This document shows, in pieces, positions 1-7,862 of a DNA stretch of 25,631 nucleotides (position 1 is its first letter; each line of letters opens with the position of its first letter). Origin of the DNA: a virus; the IMG/VR virus record IMGVR_UViG_3300047376_000848, positions 1 to 25,631 of that record. One strand, written 5' to 3'. Both the position numbers and the translations under genes were made by a program. The notes below the pieces were generated by a model, which was not told the DNA's origin, did not search any database, and saw only the letters and a program-made list of their open reading frames with translations.

Positions 1-1591
1 ATATAAGAGTGGCAGTAGCAGAACCACCTGACAGACTTGAAGAAACTGCATAGATATTTGCCGAATCATCGACAGTAAACGTTTGTGTCCAATCTATGCC
101 GCCTTCTGGCAACGCGCTCGGTGTTCCTTCAATGAAGTCGCTGAGAGTATTATGGAAACCAGCAGTGGTATTAACAAGACTATGCGCTGCAGAAATATAG
201 CGACTCGGGAAATCGTCAGGGTTCGTGATCGATACTGTAAACTCAGATGCAGGTTCATCCCACATTAGAGTCTCAGTAAAATTAGAGAACTCAGGAGAGA
301 ACGTTGCCAACTCTACTTCGAGTTGATTGTCAACGAAGCGTACTGCTCGAATAGAGTACTCGCTGGAATCTTCATGGAATATAGAAGTTGTTCTAAACTG
401 ATTCTGATCTCCGCTAGGCAACCAACCAAAGTAAGGGTGTTCTTCAGGTTCTTCATGCTCGCCGACATGGAAACCAAGTTCTACCAGTTTATCAACAACT
501 GCCGAGTCGTCTTTATCGTCGAATACGCTCGTCGGAAACTGAACATTATCGAGGAAACCAAGTTCTAGTATTTTGTTCGCTGTTTGCGAATCGCTCAGGT
601 TGTCGAATATACTAGGAGGGACAGTAACCGGAGGAACATTATTAATGAAACCAAGGTCAAGTATCTTTGAAAGAACTTCTGAGTCAGACTTTCCATCAAA
701 AATACTTGAAGAATGATGATGCGAACCGTTCTGGAATCCTAGGGTGATCAGTTTACTCGAGAGTTCCGAGTCCGTCATTCCCTCAACGTTATTGTCACCA
801 CCAGTCGTAACGCCAAGTCGAGCAATCGCATCACTGAGTGTTTCGACACGGAACTTTCGCTTTTGCGAGTCGAAGATAAGTATCGAACCGTCGTCAACTT
901 CTTTTTCTCTGATTGACTTGTATTCGACGTCGCGGTTGTCAAGTAACTGGAATGAACCACCGCCAGCAGCACCGCCGCCACCGACATTGTTTGATATCGT
1001 CGTTAAACGTTGAGTGATCCTCTGACTTGCTTCTTTCTCGAAGTCTGTGAACCGCTTGGTTAGATCCTCAGAAAGAGATAAGAACTTAGGTTCATAGTCC
1101 GGTGCCGCTTCGCCGCGATCGCCCTGAAGACCCTGTGGACCAGATGGTCCCATTGGACCGACTTCGCCGCGAAGACCTCGCTCGCCTTGTAAACCTTGAA
1201 GACCTTGAAGACCCTGTTCGCCTTTCTCTCCCCTGAGTCCTGGGAAACCGCGTTCCCCTTGAGGACCAGCAGGACCTATTGGTCCAGTATCGCCCCGCTC
1301 TCCTTGCTCACCAGAAACAAAGTTCTCGACGATCTGACCGCCTTTGACGACGACCTTTTCGCCTTTGATACCGCGATCGCCTTTATAACCTTTGTCACCG
1401 CGCTCACCTCTTTCTCCGCGCGCACCTTGTGGCCCGCGAGGACCACGAAGTCCCTCGGCAACTAATTTCGAAACGGTTTCCCCCAGTTTCGAATCGATCT
1501 CTTCTTGTAGTCGTTTTTCTTGCTTTTTTAGTTCTTCAGTTGTATAAGCAATGTTAAAAGCATAAACGACCTCTGGGTCTAGCTTTGACAT
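1..1591 (-). CDS. Collagen-like virion fibre protein, 3' end beyond window
   Basis: An open frame of 530 codons starts at the ATG at 1591-1589 and has no stop before position 2, so the C-terminus lies outside the window. The start lies 6 nt after the portal stop, with a weak AAGAG ribosome site, so it is probably co-transcribed with the portal. Residues 1-46 are charged and possibly helical (EELKKQEKRLQEEI). Residues 47-78 and 94-160 are Gly-X-Y collagen-like tracts (GPRGPQGARGERGERG; GDTGPIGPAGPQGERG), broken by a hydrophobic stretch around 80-93. A Gly-rich hinge follows near residue 200. Then come four degenerate repeats of about 30 residues, each ending in LGF (SSKLITLGF, LSKILDLGF, ANKILELGF, VDKLVELGF), and a beta-rich part. 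Collagen-like tracts in phages usually form trimeric fibres; a role as fibre or head/neck decoration is inference. T4 has scaffold and protease genes after the portal, so this neighbour is unusual. Confidence 0.85.
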   Translation of the reverse strand, partial: MSKLDPEVVYAFNIAYTTEELKKQEKRLQEEIDSKLGETVSKLVAEGLRGPRGPQGARGERGERGDKGYKGDRGIKGEKVVVKGGQIVENFVSGEQGERGDTGPIGPAGPQGERGFPGLRGEKGEQGLQGLQGLQGERGLRGEVGPMGPSGPQGLQGDRGEAAPDYEPKFLSLSEDLTKRFTDFEKEASQRITQRLTTISNNVGGGGAAGGGSFQLLDNRDVEYKSIREKEVDDGSILIFDSQKRKFRVETLSDAIARLGVTTGGDNNVEGMTDSELSSKLITLGFQNGSHHHSSSIFDGKSDSEVLSKILDLGFINNVPPVTVPPSIFDNLSDSQTANKILELGFLDNVQFPTSVFDDKDDSAVVDKLVELGFHVGEHEEPEEHPYFGWLPSGDQNQFRTTSIFHEDSSEYSIRAVRFVDNQLEVELATFSPEFSNFTETLMWDEPASEFTVSITNPDDFPSRYISAAHSLVNTTAGFHNTLSDFIEGTPSALPEGGIDWTQTFTVDDSANIYAVSSSLSGGSATATLI

Positions 1592-1597
1592 GGACTC

Positions 1598-3319
1598 TTA
1601 TCGCTCTTCGTCGTCTACCAATTTATTCATATACCGATTCATCGTCTCCATCAATTCTTCTTGCTGAGTCGGTATGTAACGATCGCCTTCTAGTTCGATC
1701 TCTTCGTTATAACAGTCTTGAGCGGTGTCCGAGTTCCCATCTTTATATAAAAAATGCTCTTCTTGTTGTTGAGGTTGCTGTTGCGGTTTTTCTTCTTGTT
1801 CTTCTTCGTCTCTAGGTTCTTCGCCAGCGATTTCCTTTTCCATATCCTTGATGTCGTCATCAGAGAGTCGTAGCACTGAACGCTGAACCCATTCTTTCGA
1901 GAAGTAATCGCCAACATACTGCGAAACTTGATCAAGCAACGCCATACGTTCGCGAAGAACTTCTGATTCTTTCAACTCTGTAAAGTGATTATCCTTCACA
2001 TAGTTGATGTAAATGTCGTCTTTCCATCCGTCCCAGTCTTGCTCGGTGATAATACCCTTGAGCAGTAACTGCTTGCGGAGAATCCCTAGGAACATCCAAG
2101 AGAAACGACGACGGAGTCGGTCAATAAACTTCTGGAACTTAATCTCATCCCTAGAAATTTCAGAAGAACGACCCAGTGAAAACTGTGCCTCTTGTTCCAG
2201 ACGGTTGACCGGAACATTGAGTGAACGATACAATCTCTTTTGAAAGTAGATGATATCGTCGATCTGCCCGAGGTTCTCGCCCCCAGGAAGCGTGGTGATT
2301 TCAGTACCGCGACCGTTCTCTCGGCGAGGCAACCAGAAATCTTCAAGCATTGACATATGCTTGCGGTCATCTTTGATCTGACCTGTGTTGGCATCGTACA
2401 CCAGTTTGTTACGGTACTTTGCCTGAATATCTTTCATGTACTGATCTGCCTTACCGCGTGGCAAGTTACCCACGTCGATATAGAAGATACGTCGCTCGGG
2501 CGCACGCGCGAGGCGGTAGATTACCAGAGAGTCTTCCATCATACGCAACTGGTTGATTGGTTTGAGCGCTTTATGAAGGTGGGAAAGTACCTTCTTTCTT
2601 GACTCATCCAATACACCAGATGACACATAACTAATTGCGTCAGTCGAGATACGAACTGCAGTATTAGTTGCCGCAGATGCTGTCGCCTTCGACGTTCCTG
2701 GTTTTTCTTCATACACATAGTATTCGTCGATCTTATCCACAATCTTAACGTTTGTCTTCGGATCTTTCTTATACTTGACTTCTTTTACTTTACGAATCTT
2801 CGCTGCATCAATATTACGAATCTCTTGAATACCTGCTTTGAGGTTTGATTCGTTTACTAACAGGTGATGCACCACACGACCGTCGACATACCATCCACGG
2901 AATATATCGTGTGCTAATTCGTTGAAGTCCAGCATTCCGACAACGCGGTCAAACTCTTCGCGAATCTGATCCTTAATTTTGTTGGGCGCTTCTACATCAT
3001 CGAGCGACAACTCTACTGAAGACTGCAACTCAGAAGCAGAGATTGCTTCGTTAACAACCTCTTCGATTGCCATGTCAACTTCAGGGTGTTGTGAAACGCC
3101 GCGATAGCGCATAATCAACTGGTGATTGTCTTTCGCCTGATCGCCTTCGATATTGATGTATTGACCATAGTAACCCGCTCCGCTAGTTACATAACCAGCA
3201 CCGTCAGGGTCAGTAGGTGGGACTGGAGAAGGTAGTTCTTTCTTCTCTCCTGTTTTTCCTTGTGCTTTTCGGAGTTCATATCCGAAAAGTTTGAATATAT
3301 TGTTCTGTTCCTCTGCCAT
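1598..3319 (-). CDS. 20: Portal vertex protein (T4 gp20-like)
   Basis: At 573 residues it is somewhat longer than T4 gp20 (524). The portal is the dodecameric ring at one capsid vertex through which DNA is packaged and ejected, and it docks the terminase motor. Recognisable gp20-family segments include MRYRGVSQHPEVDMAIEEV near the N-terminus, IFRGWYVDGRVVHHLLV, RMMEDSLVIYRLARAPERR, IFYIDVGNLPRGKADQYM and MLEDFWLPRRENGRGTEI followed by TTLPGGENLGQIDDI. The C-terminal 75 or so residues are acidic and glutamine-rich (EEQEEKPQQQPQQQEE), a low-complexity tail not typical of the core fold. The ATG at 3319 has a modest upstream purine stretch (GGGAAAG). The gene follows a terminator and a 195-bp gap, so it probably has its own promoter or depends on readthrough. 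Confidence 0.96.
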   Translation of the reverse strand: MAEEQNNIFKLFGYELRKAQGKTGEKKELPSPVPPTDPDGAGYVTSGAGYYGQYINIEGDQAKDNHQLIMRYRGVSQHPEVDMAIEEVVNEAISASELQSSVELSLDDVEAPNKIKDQIREEFDRVVGMLDFNELAHDIFRGWYVDGRVVHHLLVNESNLKAGIQEIRNIDAAKIRKVKEVKYKKDPKTNVKIVDKIDEYYVYEEKPGTSKATASAATNTAVRISTDAISYVSSGVLDESRKKVLSHLHKALKPINQLRMMEDSLVIYRLARAPERRIFYIDVGNLPRGKADQYMKDIQAKYRNKLVYDANTGQIKDDRKHMSMLEDFWLPRRENGRGTEITTLPGGENLGQIDDIIYFQKRLYRSLNVPVNRLEQEAQFSLGRSSEISRDEIKFQKFIDRLRRRFSWMFLGILRKQLLLKGIITEQDWDGWKDDIYINYVKDNHFTELKESEVLRERMALLDQVSQYVGDYFSKEWVQRSVLRLSDDDIKDMEKEIAGEEPRDEEEQEEKPQQQPQQQEEHFLYKDGNSDTAQDCYNEEIELEGDRYIPTQQEELMETMNRYMNKLVDDEER

Positions 3320-3400
3320 CGTTCTTTCCCAAAGATATAGTTCCTAAACGAAAACGCCCAAGGGACTACACCTCTGGTGAAATCTGAGCGCCCTAAAATA

Positions 3401-3408
3401 ATTTTATA
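3401..3408 (-). promoter_or_regulatory. Possible degenerate late promoter for portal
   Basis: The minus strand reads TATAAAAT, which matches the first six bases of the T4 late -10 box TATAAATA. It lies downstream of the gp19 terminator and 82 nt upstream of the portal ATG, where a promoter would be needed. The mismatches at the last two positions keep confidence low. Confidence 0.35.
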
Positions 3409-3475
3409 ACACAATTACATAAATTTTTTTCACGTTTCTCACTTGCCGCTCAGGCAACCCATTCAATATATTCAG

Positions 3476-3504
3476 TAAAAATGGTGGGGGGTTTCGCCCC
3501 CACC
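3476..3504 (-). terminator. Rho-independent terminator after gp19
   Basis: On the minus strand the stem GGTGGGGG pairs perfectly with CCCCCACC (8 bp) around a 6-nt loop CGAAAC and is followed by ATTTTTACTG. It begins 10 nt after the gp19 stop codon. It should end the gp18-gp19 transcript, which would match the need for more sheath and tube than portal. Confidence 0.88.
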
Positions 3505-3514
3505 TCATTTAGTT

Positions 3515-4042
3515 TTAACTTGTAGTATTGCTTTCCCAATACTGGTATGAGAATGAAACAGTAAACTGCTCAATCTCACCACGCGTGTCATAACTTAACT
3601 CGATTGGACTGAGTACTGTCGGAAACGCTCCACGTATATTTATACGCTTAATAACCGACTCGTCACGATCTAACTGTTCAACGATCAAATCTGACTGATA
3701 GTCAACTGGGTTGACCAGACCAGTGTTTGCCGCATGACCGTTAATACCGTTCATCCAACGCTCCATCGGATCACGTATACCAAAGTCAGTATCGTTGATG
3801 ATTGTTACTGTCCAATCTTCAAACGTTCGCTCCGAAGCAACTTTTAATTCGCGACCGCGAAAGTTTACTGGGAACGAACCAACACTTGACTGTGGTAACT
3901 GTGCCGCTTTACAAAGGAACGACGTAAGTTCTACATCACCGCCAGCATATGCAGGGTAGTTCAGTGTAACCTTGAATAGATTAGCACGAGCACCGCCGCC
4001 ACGGAGTTTTGACTTAAAGTCATCTACACCTAAAATTGCCAT
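3515..4042 (-). CDS. 19: Tail tube protein (T4 gp19-like)
   Basis: At 175 residues it is close to T4 gp19 (163). It forms the inner tube of stacked hexameric rings inside the contractile sheath. Family features visible are the N-terminal DDFKSKLRGGGARANLFKV, the LCKAAQLPQSSVG segment, the FRGRELKVASERTFEDWTV strand region, DPMERWMNGIN, and a C-terminal beta strand region ending FTVSFSYQYWE. The ATG at 4042 has a strong AAGGAG ribosome site on the minus strand about 8 nt upstream. It lies 11 nt after the sheath gene stop and before a strong terminator, so sheath and tube form a two-gene unit. Confidence 0.97.
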   Translation of the reverse strand: MAILGVDDFKSKLRGGGARANLFKVTLNYPAYAGGDVELTSFLCKAAQLPQSSVGSFPVNFRGRELKVASERTFEDWTVTIINDTDFGIRDPMERWMNGINGHAANTGLVNPVDYQSDLIVEQLDRDESVIKRINIRGAFPTVLSPIELSYDTRGEIEQFTVSFSYQYWESNTTS

Positions 4043-4053
4043 TTCTATTCTCC

Positions 4054-5826
4054 TTATACAATTCCAACAACTTCTTCGAAGTCTACGCCAGTTCTAACTG
4101 CTACAAAGTTCAATGTAACATAGTTGATAGAACGCGCAGGTTTCACGAAGATAGATGCGACGAATGAATTGTTGTCGATAACATCAGGCGTGTTGTTTGT
4201 TTCGTCACAAACCACACGGAAGTCCGTGATACCACGACGACCCTTGATCTCACGCAGGAATGGTTCTACAATGTTAACAAACTCAGCACGAGTAAACTCG
4301 TCGTTGAATTCGAACATAACACCTTGCGCTGCTTGCTTGATAGCACGCTCCATCACTAGGAACAAACGACGAACGTTGATTCGGTCGAATGCTGATGGGC
4401 GACCCAACTTAGTCTTATCTCCATAGAGCAGGATACCCTGACCAGGAAGGTTGACGATTGGGTTAACAGATGCTTTGTACAGTACATCGCGCTGAGACTT
4501 AGTTGCGCTGTATGCCAATGAAGTCACACCGAGGTATTGACCGCGTCGTGAACCTGCTGGTGAAAACCATGGCGCAGAACTAAAGTCAGTCGATGCCATC
4601 AAACCTGCAGTTGAAGATGCTGCTGGGATGAACGCATACTCATCATTGTACTTGTCATAAACTTTCAAGAAGTTATTATCGAGTACAAGATATGACGATG
4701 CTACCTGTGCGTCTGCGAATGCTTTGACTGAAGCGACAACTGTCGTTGGATTGTTTACACCAACAACCGCAGAACGGTGAGGTGAAGAAACAACAACACA
4801 ATCTTTACGATCTGTAGCAGTTGCCACAAGGTCAGTAATGATTGCTGTTTGATCTTCTTGATTTCCCATTTGAGGCGCGATCAAGAAATCTACCTGAATC
4901 GCATCAGCATCTTCGTATTGATCGAATGCTGTAATGTAATCGCCCTTACTGACTGTTACACCAGATTCACGGCCACCACGAGTAAGCGAGAAGTCAAGAA
5001 CAGTATCTGTACCAGAAGCGCTATCCCATGCTGCAGCAGAAGTCAACTCTGCATCCGCTAGATCCGCACCCCATACATATGACGAACGATCGTTCAATAC
5101 GTCAAGAATGTAGTTAGAAGATCCATCAACAGTCTTAGCATCTGTTGCCAATGAAACGAATGGGAATGTTTCTAGAACAGTACCCTTCGAACCAGTGAGA
5201 ACGCCGCCTTCGTCGACAACTACAACGTGCACTTCATCGTATGCATCAGCACCGTCAGAAGACAGAGCAGCAACGTAAGATGAAGTTGTTGGAGCAGCGT
5301 CGAACGCGCCAGAGTATGCCCAGTTTTCGAATGCTGAATCAGCAGCAATCCCTGCATCTGAATCAAATGCTGTTGCTGGACAAATAGAAACTGCTAGAGA
5401 GTTACCGACTGAACCAGGATACTTTGCAATGATCTGGTTGTCGGTGAAATCACCGCCATCAAACGTATCGCGGTTCTTGACCTGAATGTCGATCGCTTCT
5501 GCCGCCGAGTCTTGTGTAGTTGCAAAGGTTGCTGCCGCACTGTAGTCAGAATCTGCTACTGCGCGAGTTACAAAGGTGTTTGTAGAATATTTGAGGAAGT
5601 ATGCCGCAGACAAAAAGTCCGTGGAAGACGCTCCTCCTGAGAGAGAGGGTGCACCAAAATTCGCTGCCAATTCCGCTTCGTTACCGACAAGGATTGGTTG
5701 CTCCGCTGGTCCCCAATTAAAATCTCCGACTAACGCGCCAGTTGATGATGTAACTGCCGGAACAACACCCGACAGATCAATCTCTTTGACGACGATATTA
5801 GGAGACTCAGACAATTTGAGTGCCAT
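4054..5826 (-). CDS. 18: Contractile tail sheath protein (T4 gp18-like)
   Basis: It has 590 residues, against 659 in T4. The sheath polymerises around the tube and contracts during infection. The N-terminus (LSESPNIVVKEIDLSGVVP, then GALVGDFNWGPAEQP) and the C-terminal 110 residues (RRLFLVMERAIKQAAQGVMF, RAEFVNIVEPFLREI, GRRGITDFRVVCDETNN, VASIFVKPARSINYVTLNFV) are the conserved polymerising core. GQYLGVTSLAYSATKSQRD with NLPGQGILLYGDKT is also typical. The middle (about residues 90-290), rich in Asp, Ala and Ser, is the variable surface domain. The ATG at 5826 has an AGGA site 8 nt upstream, and an exact late promoter box lies 70 nt upstream. The gene pairs with gp19 downstream. Confidence 0.97.
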   Translation of the reverse strand: MALKLSESPNIVVKEIDLSGVVPAVTSSTGALVGDFNWGPAEQPILVGNEAELAANFGAPSLSGGASSTDFLSAAYFLKYSTNTFVTRAVADSDYSAAATFATTQDSAAEAIDIQVKNRDTFDGGDFTDNQIIAKYPGSVGNSLAVSICPATAFDSDAGIAADSAFENWAYSGAFDAAPTTSSYVAALSSDGADAYDEVHVVVVDEGGVLTGSKGTVLETFPFVSLATDAKTVDGSSNYILDVLNDRSSYVWGADLADAELTSAAAWDSASGTDTVLDFSLTRGGRESGVTVSKGDYITAFDQYEDADAIQVDFLIAPQMGNQEDQTAIITDLVATATDRKDCVVVSSPHRSAVVGVNNPTTVVASVKAFADAQVASSYLVLDNNFLKVYDKYNDEYAFIPAASSTAGLMASTDFSSAPWFSPAGSRRGQYLGVTSLAYSATKSQRDVLYKASVNPIVNLPGQGILLYGDKTKLGRPSAFDRINVRRLFLVMERAIKQAAQGVMFEFNDEFTRAEFVNIVEPFLREIKGRRGITDFRVVCDETNNTPDVIDNNSFVASIFVKPARSINYVTLNFVAVRTGVDFEEVVGIV

Positions 5827-5895
5827 AATCGTGTCCTTTTTTCGTTAAGTTATGATAAGATTTCATAATACGGTGTATTTCTTTCAATCATTGAT

Positions 5896-5903
5896 TATTT
5901 ATA
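5896..5903 (-). promoter_or_regulatory. T4-type late promoter for gp18-gp19
   Basis: The minus strand reads TATAAATA exactly, the T4 late -10 consensus read by the gp55-type sigma factor. It lies in the 88-bp gap between gp17 and gp18, predicting a leader of roughly 60 nt before the gp18 ATG at 5826. There is no obvious terminator after gp17, so gp18 may also receive readthrough. Confidence 0.8.
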
Positions 5904-5914
5904 CTTAACGACTT

Positions 5915-7528
5915 TTAGAGATCATACGGGTCGAACAGTTGCCACGGTTCGTATTTCATCCTTTCTTGGTCTTCAATTTGCTGAATGGCATCGCTTCCGT
6001 CGTCGATAAAACCGAACGGAACGATGTCGTCTTCGATCTGTTTCATCTGCTGCTCGAACATCATTTGCTTCAGGTTGATGTCTGTCATATCAGAGAACAT
6101 CTGGGTTGTGATAAAGTAACCCAGCATCACGAGGTTCATCATGAGATCGTCGTGGTTTCCTTCGCTCGCCTCGTACGACACTCCCTTGGATACAAAGGTA
6201 GATGCTTCGAGGATTGTCTGCTCGTCGATAATATCAAGTTTCTTTTCTTCAAGTAAATCTTTAATACCCGAGCAACCGAGACGCTTGACTCTCCGTGTCA
6301 TCTCAATACCAATGGCGTTCGCTTTTACGGCAGACTCTACGTGCACATTCTCGTATTCCAGATCGTAGTACAGACCGTTGCACACGACTGCGCCCTGATC
6401 GTTCGACTCAATTACAACGTATGCATTGTTGTATGCTTTCGCGATTTTATATATAATATCAGGGAAGAGTATTGGAGAAATAGTGTTGTTCCGATACGCA
6501 GCGACCTGACGAAACGGGCGTGTGGCAATGTCGATAACTGTAAAAGTCGAATAGTCCTGTCCTCTTCCTTTCGCTACGTCAACAGTCATGAGATACTCAT
6601 GATTTGGTTGTGTTTCTTCGTATACGTTGAGGCAACCATTCTCCAATACTTTGGTTGGTGGCAGTGCTCTAAGATTCAATAGGGTTTCTGCCCCAATCAA
6701 AGTATCCCCCGTTCCGAAGAACGTGTTTCCGAATTCCTGATCGAACTGCATCTGAGAGGTATTGGAAATCGTTTGGCGTTTCCATTCTTCATCTCGCCCA
6801 GGAACGTCCCACCAATTTACCGTGAATGCCTTGTACTCATTGACTTTCTGTACAGCACCTTCCCAGATCTTATGAAAGGTATTTCCTATTCCGTTCGCTG
6901 TAGAAGTGATAATAACTTTCGTGTCTTTACCAGAGGAGATAACAGGATAGGTCGAAGTGTAGAACTCAGCAGCACGCTCAACGAACGCAAACTCGTCCAG
7001 AAACAGAAGGTTAACAGACATACCACGAATAGAAGAACCACTAGTGGCAGCAGCAATAATGCGACTGTTATTACTAAACTCGATTGAACCTTTGTTAAGA
7101 GCACGGCAACCTGGCTGTAGAAAGAACGGTAGATTCTCAAGCGCCAAGGTAACTCGGGCGAGCATCTCTCTTGCTGTGGCGCCTTTATTAGCGAGTACAG
7201 CAATCGTCTTCTCAGGGTGAAATATAGCATACCATAATAGGTAAACAACGGATGAAATACTTTTACCGCTCTGTCGACAGGCGAGGACAATCGAGAAACG
7301 ATTGTCGTTAAAGTGGTCGAACATATTTTCCTGATACGGGTAAAGGTCAAAGTTGACGAGACCTTTGTCGAGCGATATAATTTTGACATATGTCCTCGCA
7401 AAATACGAAGGATCTTTCATACATTTGGCATACTCAACAACTTGCTCTTCAGTCCATTGTTGTTGTACACCATCTCGTTTTACATTAATATTACCAAGGT
7501 AACTATCATTCATCCTGATCGCTAACAT
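5915..7528 (-). CDS. 17: Large terminase ATPase/nuclease (T4 gp17-like)
   Basis: This is the DNA-packaging motor, with an N-terminal ATPase and a C-terminal RNase H-like nuclease. Using the ATG at 7528 (537 residues), I see Walker A CRQSGKS (84-90), Walker B LLFLDE (174-179), coupling motif TSTANG (209-214), first nuclease aspartate in MTVDVAKGRGQDYS (D317), the acidic VVIESNDQG (E374) and the last acidic pair in NHDDLMMN (D460/D461). All expected catalytic residues are present, and the length is near that of marine T4-like homologues (T4 itself 610). The reading frame allows a TTG one codon earlier and an ATG at 7513. I chose 7528 because AGAAGG lies 6 nt upstream, inside gp16. The gene overlaps the gp16 end by 23 nt, implying translational coupling of the two terminase subunits. 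Confidence 0.98.
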   Translation of the reverse strand: MLAIRMNDSYLGNINVKRDGVQQQWTEEQVVEYAKCMKDPSYFARTYVKIISLDKGLVNFDLYPYQENMFDHFNDNRFSIVLACRQSGKSISSVVYLLWYAIFHPEKTIAVLANKGATAREMLARVTLALENLPFFLQPGCRALNKGSIEFSNNSRIIAAATSGSSIRGMSVNLLFLDEFAFVERAAEFYTSTYPVISSGKDTKVIITSTANGIGNTFHKIWEGAVQKVNEYKAFTVNWWDVPGRDEEWKRQTISNTSQMQFDQEFGNTFFGTGDTLIGAETLLNLRALPPTKVLENGCLNVYEETQPNHEYLMTVDVAKGRGQDYSTFTVIDIATRPFRQVAAYRNNTISPILFPDIIYKIAKAYNNAYVVIESNDQGAVVCNGLYYDLEYENVHVESAVKANAIGIEMTRRVKRLGCSGIKDLLEEKKLDIIDEQTILEASTFVSKGVSYEASEGNHDDLMMNLVMLGYFITTQMFSDMTDINLKQMMFEQQMKQIEDDIVPFGFIDDGSDAIQQIEDQERMKYEPWQLFDPYDL

Positions 7529-7862
7529 CAATCACCTTCTCATCATTTTGTTGCAGTATTCTCTGCAGGTCAGTGGTACTTCCTATGAAAACATTATTAT
7601 TAGTGATTGCCTTTTGTTCTTCTTTCTTAGGATCGTTCGTAATTTCCATGTTCTTTTTATTTAGATCCATCAGTTTATCGGTCACATCAGCGATGTTCTT
7701 GATCATTCCGGAGAGCACTTCGAACGCACGTGGGTGCTCGCTCTCGCGCGCGACCTCCATCATTAGGTCCATCCCGCGTTTGCCGTTCTCGATCAAATCG
7801 AGATATGTATCTCGGGAAGTCTCGTAATCGTCTTTGATGTTTTTCTTATCTTGATCTGTCAC
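7506..7862 (-). CDS. 16: Small terminase subunit (T4 gp16-like)
   Basis: It has 118 residues, shorter than T4 gp16 (164). The small subunit assembles into a ring, helps select viral DNA and stimulates the gp17 motor. The sequence fits the gp16 core: DYETSRDTYLDLIENGKRGM, EVARESEHPRAFEVLSGMI, a central helical pair with coiled-coil character (IADVTDKLMDLNKKNMEI), and the C-terminal NNNVFIGSTTDLQRIL, a piece typical of this family. Initiation is at GTG (7862-7860), with GAGGGAG upstream at good spacing. The start shares GTGA with the TGA stop of the preceding large structural gene, and the C-terminus overlaps gp17, so the three genes are translationally linked. Confidence 0.94.
   Translation of the reverse strand: MTDQDKKNIKDDYETSRDTYLDLIENGKRGMDLMMEVARESEHPRAFEVLSGMIKNIADVTDKLMDLNKKNMEITNDPKKEEQKAITNNNVFIGSTTDLQRILQQNDEKVIDVSDQDE
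7535..7540 (-). promoter_or_regulatory. Ribosome site deciding gp17 start
   Basis: The minus strand reads AGAAGG followed by 6 nt and the ATG at 7528. It supports that ATG over the TTG one codon upstream and over the ATG at 7513, whose upstream AGG directly abuts the start. Confidence 0.65.

Larger units (their letters stand above)
3320..3514 (-). other. Portal upstream intergenic region
   Basis: This 195-bp gap separates gp19 from the portal gene. It holds the gp19 terminator at its gp19 side, a small TTGCC/GGCAA hairpin (3443-3457), a T4-late-like box TATAAAAT (3401-3408, minus strand) 82 nt before the portal start, and a short CACC-AGA-GGTG stem between that box and the gene. I see no convincing small gene here. 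The box differs from the exact TATAAATA found elsewhere in the window, so promoter activity is uncertain. Confidence 0.45.

Noticed and set aside
323-568. Plus-strand open frames of 60-160 codons across the window, such as this one
   Set aside because: They lie opposite strong minus-strand genes, show no family motif or low-complexity signal of their own, and lack convincing ribosome sites.
3187-3414. 75-codon minus-strand frame overlapping the portal start
   Set aside because: It is out of frame with the portal over most of its length, has no recognisable family and its product looks like random read-out; the portal N-terminus is clear in the other frame.
3443-3457. Small hairpin TTGCC-GCTCA-GGCAA as a second terminator
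   Set aside because: Only five base pairs and no T-tract on the appropriate side on either strand.
7529-7531. TTG as the gp17 start
   Set aside because: The ATG in the next codon has better spacing from AGAAGG, and ATG is favoured over TTG; the difference is one residue.
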